Below, one piece after another: positions 26,403-38,160 of a DNA stretch of 64,000 nucleotides. The position numbers and the translations under genes were made by a program. Source of the DNA: Citrus sinensis. Its lineage: Eukaryota; Streptophyta; Magnoliopsida; Sapindales; Rutaceae. The notes below the pieces were generated by a model, which ran no database searches, had not been told where the DNA came from, and worked only from the letters and a program-made list of their open reading frames with translations. The stretch spans positions 30,149,501-30,213,500 of the forward strand of contig NC_068560.1 of NCBI RefSeq assembly GCF_022201045.2. Reading direction: 5' to 3'. Each line of letters starts with the position of its first letter. The first letter of the stretch is position 1.

Positions 26403-27137
26403 TTAAACTTCGATTTTGGGGGGCAAGAAGAGACGCGGCTTCTTCGCCGGCAGTGGACTCTCCACCTCGTCATCACCAGAGAAGAAGAAAGCAGGGGAGA
26501 GCTCCGGTAAGACAGGGAGGTTGAGGTCAAAGTCACGGTGGCTGACTTGGCTGTGAGTGCTACTGGACCCGGATGACGTCACTCCGCTCTTCTCGCCGCC
26601 ATCGTAGTGACAACGTTTGTGTCCGCCCAAGGCTTGGCCGGTGGGGAAGGACTTGTGACAGATGGAACACTCGTGGGTCCTACCAGTGGCGTTCGGTACG
26701 CCGGTGGTCGTGGCGGTTGCGTTGGTGTTGGTGGTAGTGGAAGCGGAGTGTTCGTCGCCGCCCCCAGATCCCTTACGGTGGCTGGCCTTGTGACCACCCA
26801 AGGCTTGGTAAGAAGAAAACGCCTTGTCGCACACGCTGCACTTGAAGACAAGCTTCTGGTCAGAGGACGACGTCGTTGCAGCAGTAGATGGAGCAGGAGA
26901 CTTCTGTCGCTGTGAGGCGGTGGTGGTCGTGTTGCAGTTAGTTAAGGCGGCGGTGGAGGTTGTGCCACGTGCAAGCATGACGAGGCAGAGCGCGAGATAC
27001 TCTTCTTCAGTTGGAGGATTGTGTGGACGCTTTGAGCGCTTGCGTTTGGTCCATGGCTCAAGGCAGTGAAGATTAGCTTCTTCGAAGTGAAACGGCGGCG
27101 TCGAAGTAGTTGGAGAGTTGAGAGCTTCCAGTGCCAT
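26403..27137 (-). CDS. ZAT10: C2H2 zinc-finger repressor, ZAT10/STZ-like
   Basis: A single-exon gene of 244 residues on the minus strand. In order it has a basic nuclear-localisation box (KRKRSKR, about residues 32-38), the L-box [11 protein letters not shown] (about 45-55), two plant-type C2H2 fingers each with QALGGH ([21 protein letters not shown] and [21 protein letters not shown]), and an EAR repression motif DLNLP near residue 205. This order is diagnostic of the C1-2i subclass (ZAT10/STZ, AZF1-3). These are nuclear repressors induced by salt, cold, drought and jasmonate. The length matches the about 230 residues of Arabidopsis ZAT10. The ATG follows a TATA box and a CT-rich leader. Separation from AZF paralogues rests mainly on neighbour genes (RSL, SPOC, CUE, SAT32). 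Confidence 0.94.
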   Translation of the reverse strand: MALEALNSPTTSTPPFHFEEANLHCLEPWTKRKRSKRPHNPPTEEEYLALCLVMLARGTTSTAALTNCNTTTTASQRQKSPAPSTAATTSSSDQKLVFKCSVCDKAFSSYQALGGHKASHRKGSGGGDEHSASTTTNTNATATTTGVPNATGRTHECSICHKSFPTGQALGGHKRCHYDGGEKSGVTSSGSSSTHSQVSHRDFDLNLPVLPELSPAFFFSGDDEVESPLPAKKPRLFLPPKIEV

Positions 27138-27188
27138 CTCCGTTACTCTTTTGAATCTAAAACCAAGAGTGAGTGTGAAAGAGCGAGC

Positions 27189-27205
27189 GAGAGAGAGAGA
27201 GAGAG
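27189..27205 (-). repeat. (CT)n tract in the ZAT10 leader
   Basis: A GA run on the + strand reads as CT on the transcript strand, about 50 bases before the start codon. Confidence 0.7.
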
Positions 27206-27272
27206 CTTAATTTCAGATTCAGAATGTTTGAGGTGTGAGTTGTGAGTTGAGTAAGAGTGTGTGTAGGTTTGC

Positions 27273-27280
27273 TTATAAAG
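27273..27280 (-). promoter_or_regulatory. TATA box of ZAT10
   Basis: The minus strand reads CTTTATAA about 135 bases before the ATG, giving a leader of around 100 bases. Confidence 0.55.
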
Positions 27281-27726
27281 GGGCGAAGACGGACGAGAAG
27301 AGAAGGAAGTTGCGTGACAAGTGGTGCGAAAGTAAGCGACGGTGTGCAACAAGTTTAATTAAATTAAAAATATAAAAGAATAAAGCTTATATTTTGTATT
27401 ATACTGTACTAATGGGCAGAAGGGAGTGGAGCACGTTTGGCTATTGGATTGAGGCATGAGCTTTCTTGGTGACCAAGGGCGGTTCAAGTCGGTCAAACCC
27501 CTGCCCAATATTTACTACATGTGGGGCTATTAAGCTTTTTAGTCAGTCAGTCTTTGCAGACTTCTTCCAAGTCAAATCACCTACTTTTCCAACCAAACGC
27601 GGTGTTATTGTTATCTTGTAGCAGCCGGCAGCCAGCAGCCAGCCAAGCTCGGGGATTTTTCTTCTTAGTTTTGAGCTTACTTAGGTAGTTTTCACGGAGC
27701 TTCCTTAAATATAATTTTTACTATTA

Positions 27727-28346
27727 GGTGGCGTTTATTTTTTAACTTAATAATTTAAAGTGACTTAATTTAATTAATTAAGTTAATTAGAGGTATTTAT
27801 TTTTATAATTTAATGAGATTTTTTAGATAATTTTGACTTAATAAAATAAGTCATTTTTTTTTACTTTTTACTTAATGGAGAAATCTGAATTAAGTCAATT
27901 ACTTGCTAATGTTAAAAATATCCCTGCTTTATAATTTATTTTTCATGTCTATCGCAAAACTCACCCATAAACATTTACCCCACAGAAAAATATCCTTATT
28001 TTTTCTTTCTCATATTATATACGATAAAATTTAAAATTTATAGTATTTTATATATTAAAATTCTAAAATAATTATGTATTCACTTGAATATAGTTTTATT
28101 TATAAATGTTAAAATATTGTGGTATTTAATTTATTATTTATTTGACATTCAAATTTAATAAGGATACAAATGTAAAAGTATATATTTTCAGCTTTTTAAG
28201 TTGAAAAAAATAAACAACTTAATACTTATTTTCTGAGATTCAGATAAAAAAATAAACATATTATTCAGATTCAGACATTCAGATCTATTCAGAATTCAGA
28301 TTAATTCAGGTCTATTCAGATTTCAGACAAAAAAATAAACGCCACC
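27727..28346. mobile_element. PIF/Harbinger (Tourist-like) MITE, intact copy
   Basis: A 620-base element with perfect 17-base terminal inverted repeats, GGTGGCGTTTATTTTTT, flanked by a TTA duplication (27724-27726 and 28347-28349). A 3-base TTA/TAA duplication with GG-type ends is typical of PIF/Harbinger. No open frame for transposase exists. A diverged inverted copy is at 18312-18876, about 9 kb away. Confidence 0.9.
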
Positions 28347-31300
28347 TTAGTGTTTGCATAAATAAAGTTTTATTAAAATTATTTTAATTAGATATTTTAA
28401 TATTTTATAAAAAAATTTCAGTCTTCACTCTTAAAAACTTAAAATTTAAATTTTTATTAATAAAATTAAAATAACTCATTTAATTTTTAAAAATTTTGCT
28501 AAAAATAAATAGTGGTAAAAAATTAAAAAAATTATAAAATTAATAAATATTTATGTTCATTAAATAAATTATAATAAATAAATAAGTAGTTAACCTTTCT
28601 CGCCATATGTGCTCTTTTCTTTTGAAAAAACTTGGGCAACAAGTCGGTCGCCCATTGGTATTATCAACTATTTATTTAAGGGCCAAAGCCAAATCACATG
28701 GGAGATGGGACGATTTCTTAGCGTGGTGGAGAAAAGTTTCGAATCGGTGCTCTATCATCAACTTTCATTTAGGGCCAAAAGGAAGTAAATTAAATGTGAT
28801 TGGGCAAGACAAGTGCGCTCACAGTCAATGTGTTCTGTTAATATGATGGGACGCTTCCTCTTAATTGTGTTTGAAATCTTACACTACAAGATATTTCACG
28901 AATATTGTGGTGGTTGATTCGGAACACGATCTTCAGTTGATACGAGAATTATTGAGTTTTTAAGGATATTTTATTATGTATTTTTTTAGTAATAATATAT
29001 GAATAAAATTTATTTTTTTTATTTTTTTATTTATTAACAACCAATCAATAATTAAATTATTTACTCATGATATAATCAGATCATGAGAGAATCTTGATCC
29101 GATTGATTCTGGTTATGGTTTCACAACATTCACCGGGAGTTAGTACTGGCTAATAGAGTCCGTAATTTTAGCATCGGTCACTAATGCCACGTGTTCGTTT
29201 TTCACTACTTTAAATGTTTTTCCCCACGTGGTTGTTGAGGATTCAAGAAAGAACCAATTCCTCTCTATTCTTATAACTGGCAGCGCACATGTTAATTAAG
29301 GTGAAAATTCTTGCGTGCATTGCGCCACACACATCCAACTTATTTTTGTGTGTTCATTTACGCTTCGAGCTAATAGACAATGGATATTATTATATTAATA
29401 TTAAAATTTGCAATCATTCATTTTTGCCTCTACTTATATAATAACATATTAAAAGGCACATTTTTTTTTGGTTCACTAAACACGTTTAAAGTATTTATTA
29501 AATCTTTGAAATCAAATTAGTAATTGTAGTACTAATTAACACAGTCGAATACTCAGTTATAAGCAAATCTTTGATTCATTGAATGCTAGTTTGATTATAC
29601 GTTCATCCTTTTAATCTTCTTATTGAGTTGAGGATTTGGTTAATGTATCCAATATTTCTAGAACGCTTGGATTATACAAGGAAGCATCCGCATCCGTATG
29701 CCTGCGCATTTTTCGGCGAACTTTGATATCGAATCCAAATGCGAGGAGCAAGCAATTTTAGCACTGCAAATAATCAGCAAACCGATTCCATGGGCTGATT
29801 ACAGCGATGCATCGTGAACGCTCTGACTTTTGTAAAAGGCAGCCTTGATTATTACATAATAAATCTATGATTTTTGGCCATTCATGGAAAGTAAAGGTGG
29901 TACTGATGAGTGCTTTTTATGTCTCAACTTTTGGTGATTGTGATTCTATTACGCAGAATTTTGTACAGAGCTGTAAGTTCAGTCGGCTATGTAAATATGT
30001 AATAAATTTGACTGCAATCAGTTCCCTTTTTAGCTATGTATAATATTAGAAAAAAAAGTGTCACAATATTATAGAGCAAGTGGCCATAAAAGGTGAGCTT
30101 TCTTCACCCCAAACCCCCCCCCCGGCCCCAAAAAAAAACCCAAAAATAAAATGGCGGCCTTGAGGTACCGTTCTAGACTTTGTGCAACTTGCTCGACTAT
30201 GCCCCCCGTAGCCCCCACCGTGACGTCGTGAACTGTGATGCATTGAACCATTGACCAAGTCAATACTAAGAGTGCTGCCATTAGCACCCATCTAAAATCC
30301 TTTGAAAAAAAAAAGGTCATTTTCTAAAAAATAAGCCCAATGGCGATTTGTTGCTCTCAATGTGGGGAGAGTAGGCGGCGGAAGCTGAAAATAAAGATTG
30401 AAATATAGATATAATATAAATTTATTTTGAATAACAATTTACTAACATCATTTAAAAGTAAAATACTTCAAAAGATTGAAATATGTTAATATGTTCATTT
30501 TTCAATAGACTTATTCATATTCTAAAAAAATATTTGGTTAAATAAGATTTAGATATATACTCAAAAAGGTAAAAAAAAAAAAACTGTTAAACTTCAATCT
30601 GATATCATTTTAAGTAATAAAACTTATTCATTATTGAATTATCAAAGGATAAAATAAAATATTACTTGCCCCTTGGGTGTAGCTCAACCAACCGTAAATG
30701 CATATTATGCCTATTAGTTTAAGTTATAATTTGAGCAAGTGTTAGTCTATAATAGATGAGGATTCGCATCCCCATCCAAAACATTAAAAAAGAATAAAAT
30801 ATTTGTTTAGAAATTGAAAAAGAAACTATATAATAAGTTAACACTGTCAAAGCTTAAACAACAATAGATTTAGAAATAAGTTGAAAAATATATTTTTGAA
30901 TTAAATATTAAAGTATAGAAGAGAATTATGATTCGTTAATCCCTATGAAGAGAAATAGACTAATAAAATCATAATTAATTTTTAGGATTTTAGAAGTATT
31001 AGTGATTAGAAGAAAAAATATTGGAAATACTAACTAATTTAGGAATTTTTCAACTTTTCTTAGTATTTATCATATAGCATTACATTTTTTTTTTCAAATT
31101 TCTTATATGTCCCGTCTCCATACTGTTTCACTCATGAGAGTCAAAGTTTGAGCCCCATTAAATTAAAATTTAAATCTCCTTCCAGTAATATGAATAGTGG
31201 TAGTAATATATCACTCATTTATTTTAGTGAGATCTCGCATCTAGTATACGTAGATCTTTTATCTATGCTCGTTAGACTTCTGAGCCGTGCTTACAAGTGA

Positions 31301-33015
31301 AATACATTTGTTAGGTACTTGGAAGTCCTTGCTTTTTTTTTTTTTAAATTTTTTCCCCTTTGAATTACCTGAAGTCATTGCTTACATAGACAAAATTTAA
31401 GTTTAGCCTCCAGACGAAACTGAGTGCTAATTTGCTAAGAAGCACTTAGCAGCACATGTTTTTGGACGGCGGCGATTTCCATGTTTTCAATTAAACACTG
31501 AAAATTACACGTCCCAGATACATTCCCCCACTGCAAGTTAAGAAAATGAAAAGCTTGGCATTGTTCGAACCTAAAATGAATATGACATGTCTAGATAAGT
31601 ATGTCTAGATAAGTATCAGAAGCAATTTTGGACAAAATCACTTGTCTACACGAACCACTTTGTACAGTTAATCACAACTTTTCAACTTTCTCCAAATCAA
31701 CCCATCTCTCTTTCTGAATTGTATATTTTATACTGCGAAGCATCAGATTCAAATACTGCCTTTATTTCTTTTCGGCAGTAAGTTCAATGTAAATGGCAAC
31801 ATATATCGTCACCAAACATGAACCACCGTCACTGATTGCGCAAAAGTTTGGGTAAATTTATTTGCTCCAACTTGCTTAATAGTAGTAGTTGTGAAATGTG
31901 ATTTTTGATTATGGTGCTGGCCATTATCGGTAGCCGACTTAAGCACCTGCGTAGGGGATTCCGGATTGGGCCCATTAACGAGGCCTAGTTGCCATATCTG
32001 TTAATTAAACAATTGTTGTTTGGTTCTAGTTGTTATGTTAGGTAAGAGTCACTTCAATGCTGTACTCAGCAAAGAACTGAGAAATCACAATACATCATCG
32101 TACATAAAGAAAAAATTGCAAAATTTGCGTTAACTTCAGTCACTTTTTTTTTTTTTTTGGGATTATCTTGAAAACTGAAAAGGTTCTATACAATGTACAC
32201 TAATAGATTTTAAGTCCAAAAATAAAATGATGTTCATTGTTGATATTGGAAATTGATGACTGATATCATCTCGAGGGGGTTCAGGGTCTCCAAAAAAGAG
32301 GAATTGGATCCCTCAAAGGTAAAGACAAAGGTGGATAGGTGGGAATTTAAGAACCCTCAAGGTGTTCGTTGAGAGATCTCGATTTAAATCTTAAATAAAT
32401 AAAAAAAGACAAGTTAATAAAGTTAAAATATCGAGATAACGTTTATTAACATGAAAGAATCGCAAGAGTACGAGGAAAAGTAGCTAACTAAGCCACTACA
32501 CACCCCAAAAATAAGGTAATGACACCCACTTCATGAATCATGCCCTATTTTTATCTTCAAAAGGTATTTTTAAGGAAGGGAGGGCAAAAACGTAATGTAT
32601 GGACACTTGTGTAAATAAAAACTTTTAAAATTCAACTTAAAAAACACTCTATTGACTTGAGCATTGGAGTGTACAAACTAAAAAACCCCCCACTTCCGAC
32701 CCATTTCACCCTTTTTTTTTGTTTACTATGTGCGTAGATTACCAATTCGACCCTAACCGGGAAAAAAAAACCAGGCGTCAACATTATTATTATTTTTTTA
32801 TGTCCAAGTAGTCCAATTACCCTAATCCTTAAATGTGACTCGTAGGATAGAGGTTATTACTGTTCACCACACTAATCACCTGCGCCCATATCAAGGGTTC
32901 GCTTTAGGCTTTTAAGACGGCCGTATACTCAAGTTTCGATTTTTGTCGGACCAAACTGCCCTCCATTCAACTAACTTCTGTCCTATTCCTTATTCTTGGG
33001 GAAAGCGCAATTGAT

Positions 33016-33820
33016 ACTGCAGTCCTTGCTGTTTTCAGAAAATTCAATTAGATCACTATTTTCCAACATATCTTTATCAAGTCCTCACTGAATTAGTTTT
33101 TTTGGCAGATAGGTCCATTGACCATTTTTGGCTGCCTATTTAAATACTTACTAGGATTGTTGAGGTAAAATTATACTATCATCGAATTATTTTTAATTCT
33201 ATTTCTCATTTTCTTTTTCTCCATTTTTTAGAATTTAATTATATTTTTCTTTTTTCTTTTTAATAATCTATATCATAGACAAATCATTTCCAAAACTAAG
33301 ATTCCGTATAATCTTCATGAATTTAAAAAATACACTATGCAATCAATAGCATCTATACAAAGTCTAATGTTTCAATTTTTTCCTCACGCCAATAAAGGTC
33401 CTTTCCTAGTAATTACCTCCAAGTATCGTCCTTCATTCCTATTCTCACCACCAGATCTCATCTCTAATGTACACTCAATTCACTATAATTTTTATTTAAA
33501 GGTCAAAGTATAAAGTTTTAAAAAGCGGAACAAATTAAAAATTTTGAAAAAATAAAAAATTAATTGAAGATGGCTTGTCAACTTGAACCCCACGGGTCAT
33601 CTCTAAAAAATTTGTTGTACTAATATTTGAATAATATTTTATTTTTTATTTATATAATATTAAAAAAAAATACTCGAAAGGTATTGTCTTATTTACGGTC
33701 TTTTAAATATCTTAGCTGTAAAAATGATATTTTTAACGTCAAAAACAATAAGGACTTAATTCAAGACTTTTAAAATCTACTAGCTTCGTTGCAGTTTCGG
33801 TAAACAAAAAGGACTGCAGT
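33016..33820. mobile_element. Inverted-repeat element just upstream of APT1
   Basis: The left end ACTGCAGTCCTTGCTGTTTT and the inverted right end ACTGCAGTCCTTTTTGTTTA match at 22 of 26 positions when extended. The 805-base interior is AT-rich and noncoding. No target-site duplication was recognised, so the superfamily is unassigned. Its right end lies about 100 bases before the plastid-form ATG of APT1, so it may form part of that promoter. Confidence 0.6.
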
Positions 33821-33916
33821 GTAAACTTACCATGTATGCAACCTGGATTTTCAATTTTGTGCTTCCAAGCCAGCGCAGACTTGCCTTTTCTGGTTTTCTA
33901 CCAAAGGAAAGGCGTG

Positions 33917-34082
33917 ATGCATGCTGCAGCTTCACTTCTTAACTCTTCAAACCTCTCCCTTCGCTTTGCATCTCAAACGCAGACACGACTCTCTCCCTGG
34001 ATCGCCGCTCCCTCCTCTGTTCGCCTACCGTTGAACCGCTCGCAAAATTACAGAATTGCACTCCCTCCTCTGCATTCCACCG
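33917..34082 (+). CDS. APT1: Candidate alternative first exon of APT1 encoding a transit peptide
   Basis: From ATG 33917 to a GT donor at 34083, 55 codons plus one base encode a peptide rich in Ser, Arg, Leu and Ala with no acidic residues (MHAAASLLNSSNLSLRFAS...), typical of chloroplast transit peptides. An AG acceptor at 34383-34384 restores frame, adds VSGDSTQPQQ and reads into the Met of the cytosolic form. The joined protein would be 247 residues. From memory, the long Arabidopsis APT1 form is 243 residues and also has a plastid-type leader. An in-frame stop at 34378 means the leader can be used only if this 302-base intron is removed. An in-frame ATG at 33836 could add 27 residues. Confidence 0.6.
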
Positions 34083-34413
34083 GTAATGTTTCTCACTTTG
34101 ACTTCACATTTTTGTAACCTCTTGAGTCACGTAAATGATCAGATTTCGTTGCCAAGGGTAAAAGTAAACTTGCAGGTTTAAGGGTCATTATAGTAAAAAG
34201 ACAAGAGTTGAGATATTTACGAAAAAATGGCAATTCTGTCATTAAAACATTTTAACCAGATTGGTCCATTTTCTTCCATAAAAATTTAGTCGATATTAGT
34301 CAGCATAGAACAACAGACGAGTTTCTCTTCTCTTTCTCCTTCGCTGACGGCTGACTCACTGACTATAACCGGCGTTTTGAGTAGTGAGTGGTGACTCGAC
34401 GCAACCTCAACAA

Positions 34414-37400
34414 ATGGCTTCAGCTGACGTAAAAGCACAAGACCCTCGAATCGCTGGGATTTCCTCAGCAATTCGTGTCATCCCAGACTTCCCTAAACCA
34501 GGTAGTTTATCGATTATGCGTTGAGGATGGTTGATTTGGAGTGCATATTAATTTGTTCTGTATGGCTACTGCATTTTGTCATATGGTTGGTGCGCACTCT
34601 TCTGGCTTTACTGTTAATATTACAGAGTTGGTTTTATACTGTGTCAGGGATTATGTTTCAAGATATCACAACATTGCTTCTTGATACCAAGGCTTTTAGA
34701 GATACTATTGATCTGTTCGTTGAGAGGTACAAGGACAAAAACATCTCTGTTGTTGCAGGTATTATCTGCTTTCTCTCCATTGCATATGTGGAACACTATT
34801 AAAGCTGGCTATGAGTTGTCATACAAGTTTTGTTAAGGCTCCAAGCCACAGCTGCCAAATGTTTGGTAAACACTTGCAGATGTTGTTTGGAAGTTGAATT
34901 GATTTTACCCCATAATTATCTGATGAAAAGCTTATATTATTCTTATTACTATTTTGTTGAAATTATCAACTTTGAATGTGTCATGTTAACCAAACACCTT
35001 CAATTGTTATTTCACGGCAGCTGTGGCTTGAAACCTAGGACATCATAATACCAAATGGAGCCGAAGACATTAATATTCCGTGATTATTATTCCCATACTT
35101 GTGCATAAATTATAATTGGAAAACAAATTGGAATTCACTTCCTAGCATAAGTTTTAGGTGTCCCCAGAGTGTGCCTATATTTTGAATTGCATGGGCTGTG
35201 GATTTTATTCCATGGCTGCTGCGGTTGGGTGGGTGGGTGGAAAACATATGATTCTAAGAAGAAAACATGGGCATTTACCAAACACTCTAGCTGTTGTACC
35301 TTCAAAATTAAGGAAAACTATACTAATTATGAATTTATTATATCAAAATTATAGAGTTTTAGCGCTATGCTCAAGTATTATAGTGTCTAGTTTTACTTGT
35401 ATCATCATTGGAGTTGGACACAGTTTAATAGTTGACGATGAAAGCTGGGAGTCTTTAACCAACTGCTGCAAAAAATAGACTTCCTACTAGGAGAGTTGAC
35501 TGACACAATTTCTAAAGAATTAATGAATTTGGAATAGCAGATATTTGGGTGACAGCTTTCTAATTCATTGATAAGTTGAATTTTTTAATGCAGCTAAAGC
35601 TTTTGTGCTTTCCTATGAGATCTTACGTTGGTCGCATAATGCAGGTATTGAAGCTAGGGGTTTTATATTTGGGCCTCCTATTGCATTGGCTATTGGGGCA
35701 AAGTTTGTTCCTATGAGGAAACCTAAGAAGCTTCCTGGTAAATCTTTACATCTACTTTAGTAATCTCCTGCTTGGCTGTGTAGTTTTCTGGCTTCCAGAG
35801 AAATTCTGGATAACCAAAGAATCTATAATAATTTAAGGTGTGAAGTGTGGCTCAAAGTCACATGCTTTAGTACCCGTTTCAGTGACAGAACAAATCACAG
35901 TAATGTCAAAATGCTTAGACGTTTGGCAACACTTGCATTCATACTCTTCAGTGTGCATGGTATTTTACTCGGTTTTGTTGGAAGTCTGAATATCCCAGAT
36001 GACAACATTTCTACGATTTTATAATATTTTGCACTAGTTTGGTGTTAACTGGCCTCACATGCTTACTGTTGCTCTCTACTTGTTCCCACAAATATTTTAT
36101 ACTTCTGTAGAAATTATTGTGCACGGTTGAATCTTTTTGAAGCATACTTTCTCCAATTTCATATGTTATTTTCCCACCTTGATAAATGGACAATGGCTCT
36201 ATGAAACCAACTCAACAGATTCTTATTATGGAAAGTGTGAATATGATCATATTGGTGGTTGAGTAACCATTCTAAATTGTAGTATTCTCAGTTCTTTTGC
36301 TCTAATTAAAATGAGAAGAATATTAAGATTTACTTCCCATGAAATTGCTACAAAAAACATGTAACTTAAAATAAACGGAGGGGTTGTGTTGTAGCTGAAA
36401 AAGTATGTTCCAATATTTAAAAGTTTAATAAAGAGTAGAAGTGACTTCAAGTTGGAATTGCAGGCACCTTAGCTAGAGTCAACGCTTAGCTATAAAGCAA
36501 CATGATTACTTTTGGCTGTGGTACTCTTAAATGAAAATTTTGGGGTTGTTTCACTTAACCAAATATTGGTTATGCAACTCTTGTTACGAGGATTGGTACC
36601 TTTATATTTATTGAATGCTAACTGTTTTGCCATTTGATGGTCTCATCAGGGGAGGTTATTTCCGAAGAGTATTCCTTGGAATATGGAAAAGATGTAATGG
36701 AGATGCATGTAGGTGCTGTACAAGCAGGGGAGCGTGCTTTAATAGTAGACGATCTAGTTGCAACTGGTGGGACCTTGTCTGCTGCAATCAGGCTACTTGG
36801 TAGTTTTCAAAACCATATATTTATATTGATATGCATACAAATGCTGAATGCCTGCTTTTCTTCATACATTCTTCTTTTTTCATATGCTACAAAGAGTTTT
36901 ACACAATTTACTATTACTTCTGAAGGGGTGGATGCTGGCATGTAATTTTTGAATGAAATTGAGCTATGCCCTTAATCTGAACAGGAAGGTGGAGTGTCAT
37001 TGAGAGTCAAGTCTTTTGAGTTTTGATCTGTTTAAATCATCAGGCACATCTTTGTTGGAATACCAGACTGTCAAAAGTGGCTTTGTGATCAGTATGGTGG
37101 AACAAATGGAATCAAATGTTATGGAGAGCTTTACAATTTGGAATTAGACTAAGATGGGGTTGATCAATCAAATGACCTAATTACTGCCTTATGGTTTTAT
37201 CTGTTACTCCTGTTGTTGCTATGCATGATTGTTTTATTTATTTATTGGAATTTCTGTGCTGTTTTATTAATATATTTTACCGACTGTTATTTAGCTGCTG
37301 CACTTTCAAAGTAGATCCCCAGATAAGGAATATGCTGTTTCTGAGTGTGTTTCATTTCAGGAATAGCATTTTTGTCTTCCATCTGATCATGTTATTAAGT

Positions 37401-38160
37401 ATGCCCACTCACATCATATCAATTGTTTGTTGCAGAGCGAGTTGGGGTGCATGTGGTTGAGTGTGCATGCGTGATTGAACTGCCAGAGCTAAAGGTTTGT
37501 TTGAAAGTCCAAAAAGGGATCTGGTGTCCAAATTATATATATATATATATGTACACTTCTCTTTCTTATGTTTCTTAGCATTATTTAGATTAATCTGCTC
37601 ACTAAGTGTAGTTGGAGCATATCTTTGAATGTCCCAGTGGATGATAGCATTTAATTTAAGTCTTGTTGATGAATATGAAAATGTCATATACAAATAGCAT
37701 CAATTTAAATCTGTGCTAGTTTTAGATCAAAGTCAGCTAGATATTAAAATATTGCCATTAAACAAATGAGAGCCACAGACATGCAAACATATGATTTATG
37801 CTTGACAAAAATGTCTCGTCCAAGAAGTTCATACATCTAAATGTAGTAGCAGTATGCATTTTCTGTTCATTACAGTGGTAAGTAAATTGCTTGATTGATT
37901 GTTGATGTATTAAATTTTGGTCAATTCACTGCTGCTGAATTTATTGTCACAGTATTACCTTTGTGGTTCCCTCTCAATTTATATTAATGGCAGCAGTGAC
38001 TATTTTATATTGATGACAGCTATAGCTATTTGCTTTTGTTCTTCGCTTGTTTCTGAGTTATTGTACGTGTAAGTTAAGTGGGTTGTTGTGTCTTTCTTTG
38101 TTTCTATTACAGGGTCGGGAACGGCTGGGAGAGAAACCACTATTTGTTCTTGTAAGCTAA
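34414..38160 (+). CDS. APT1: Adenine phosphoribosyltransferase (cytosolic form)
   Basis: Converts adenine and PRPP to AMP (adenine salvage) and inactivates cytokinin bases. Six coding exons join in frame: 34414-34501, 34648-34758, 35645-35737, 36650-36799, 37436-37494 and 38113-38160, giving 182 residues, the normal size for cytosolic plant APRT. Recognisable segments are [18 protein letters not shown] near the N-terminus, [28 protein letters not shown], and the PRPP-binding motif [10 protein letters not shown] at residues 130-139, all catalytic landmarks of the family. Introns are GT-AG. The third coding exon completes the Gly-Ile-Glu-Ala-Arg-Gly segment. A MITE sits in the second intron. 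An upstream exon may supply a plastid targeting peptide, so the gene could make two products. Confidence 0.95.
34837..35035. mobile_element. Tourist-like MITE in APT1 intron
   Basis: A 199-base element with 20-base terminal inverted repeats: GGCTCCAAGCCACAGCTGCC on the left and GGTTTCAAGCCACAGCTGCC as the inverse of the right end, matching at 18 of 20. Flanking triplets are TAA and TAG, compatible with a slightly mutated 3-base duplication. It lies wholly in the intron between the second and third coding exons. Related fragments may follow at about 35185-35310. Confidence 0.75.

Larger units (their letters stand above)
27350..33835. other. Intergenic region between ZAT10 and APT1
   Basis: No gene is supported over 6.5 kb. 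Contents are the ZAT10 promoter, a complete PIF/Harbinger MITE (27727-28346), a weak SINE-like patch near 30669-30790, small tandem duplications (for example GTCTAGATAAGTAT twice near 31590), and an 800-base inverted-repeat element next to APT1. A minus frame at 30069-30320 begins with a hydrophobic stretch but shows no known family. Confidence 0.55.

Noticed and set aside
26607..27069. Plus-strand frames across ZAT10
   Set aside because: Antisense shadows of the zinc-finger gene, caused by its GC-rich codons.
30069..30320. Minus frame starting with a hydrophobic stretch
   Set aside because: Looks like a signal peptide start but the rest is low-complexity and includes a poly-C tract. No family or promoter support.
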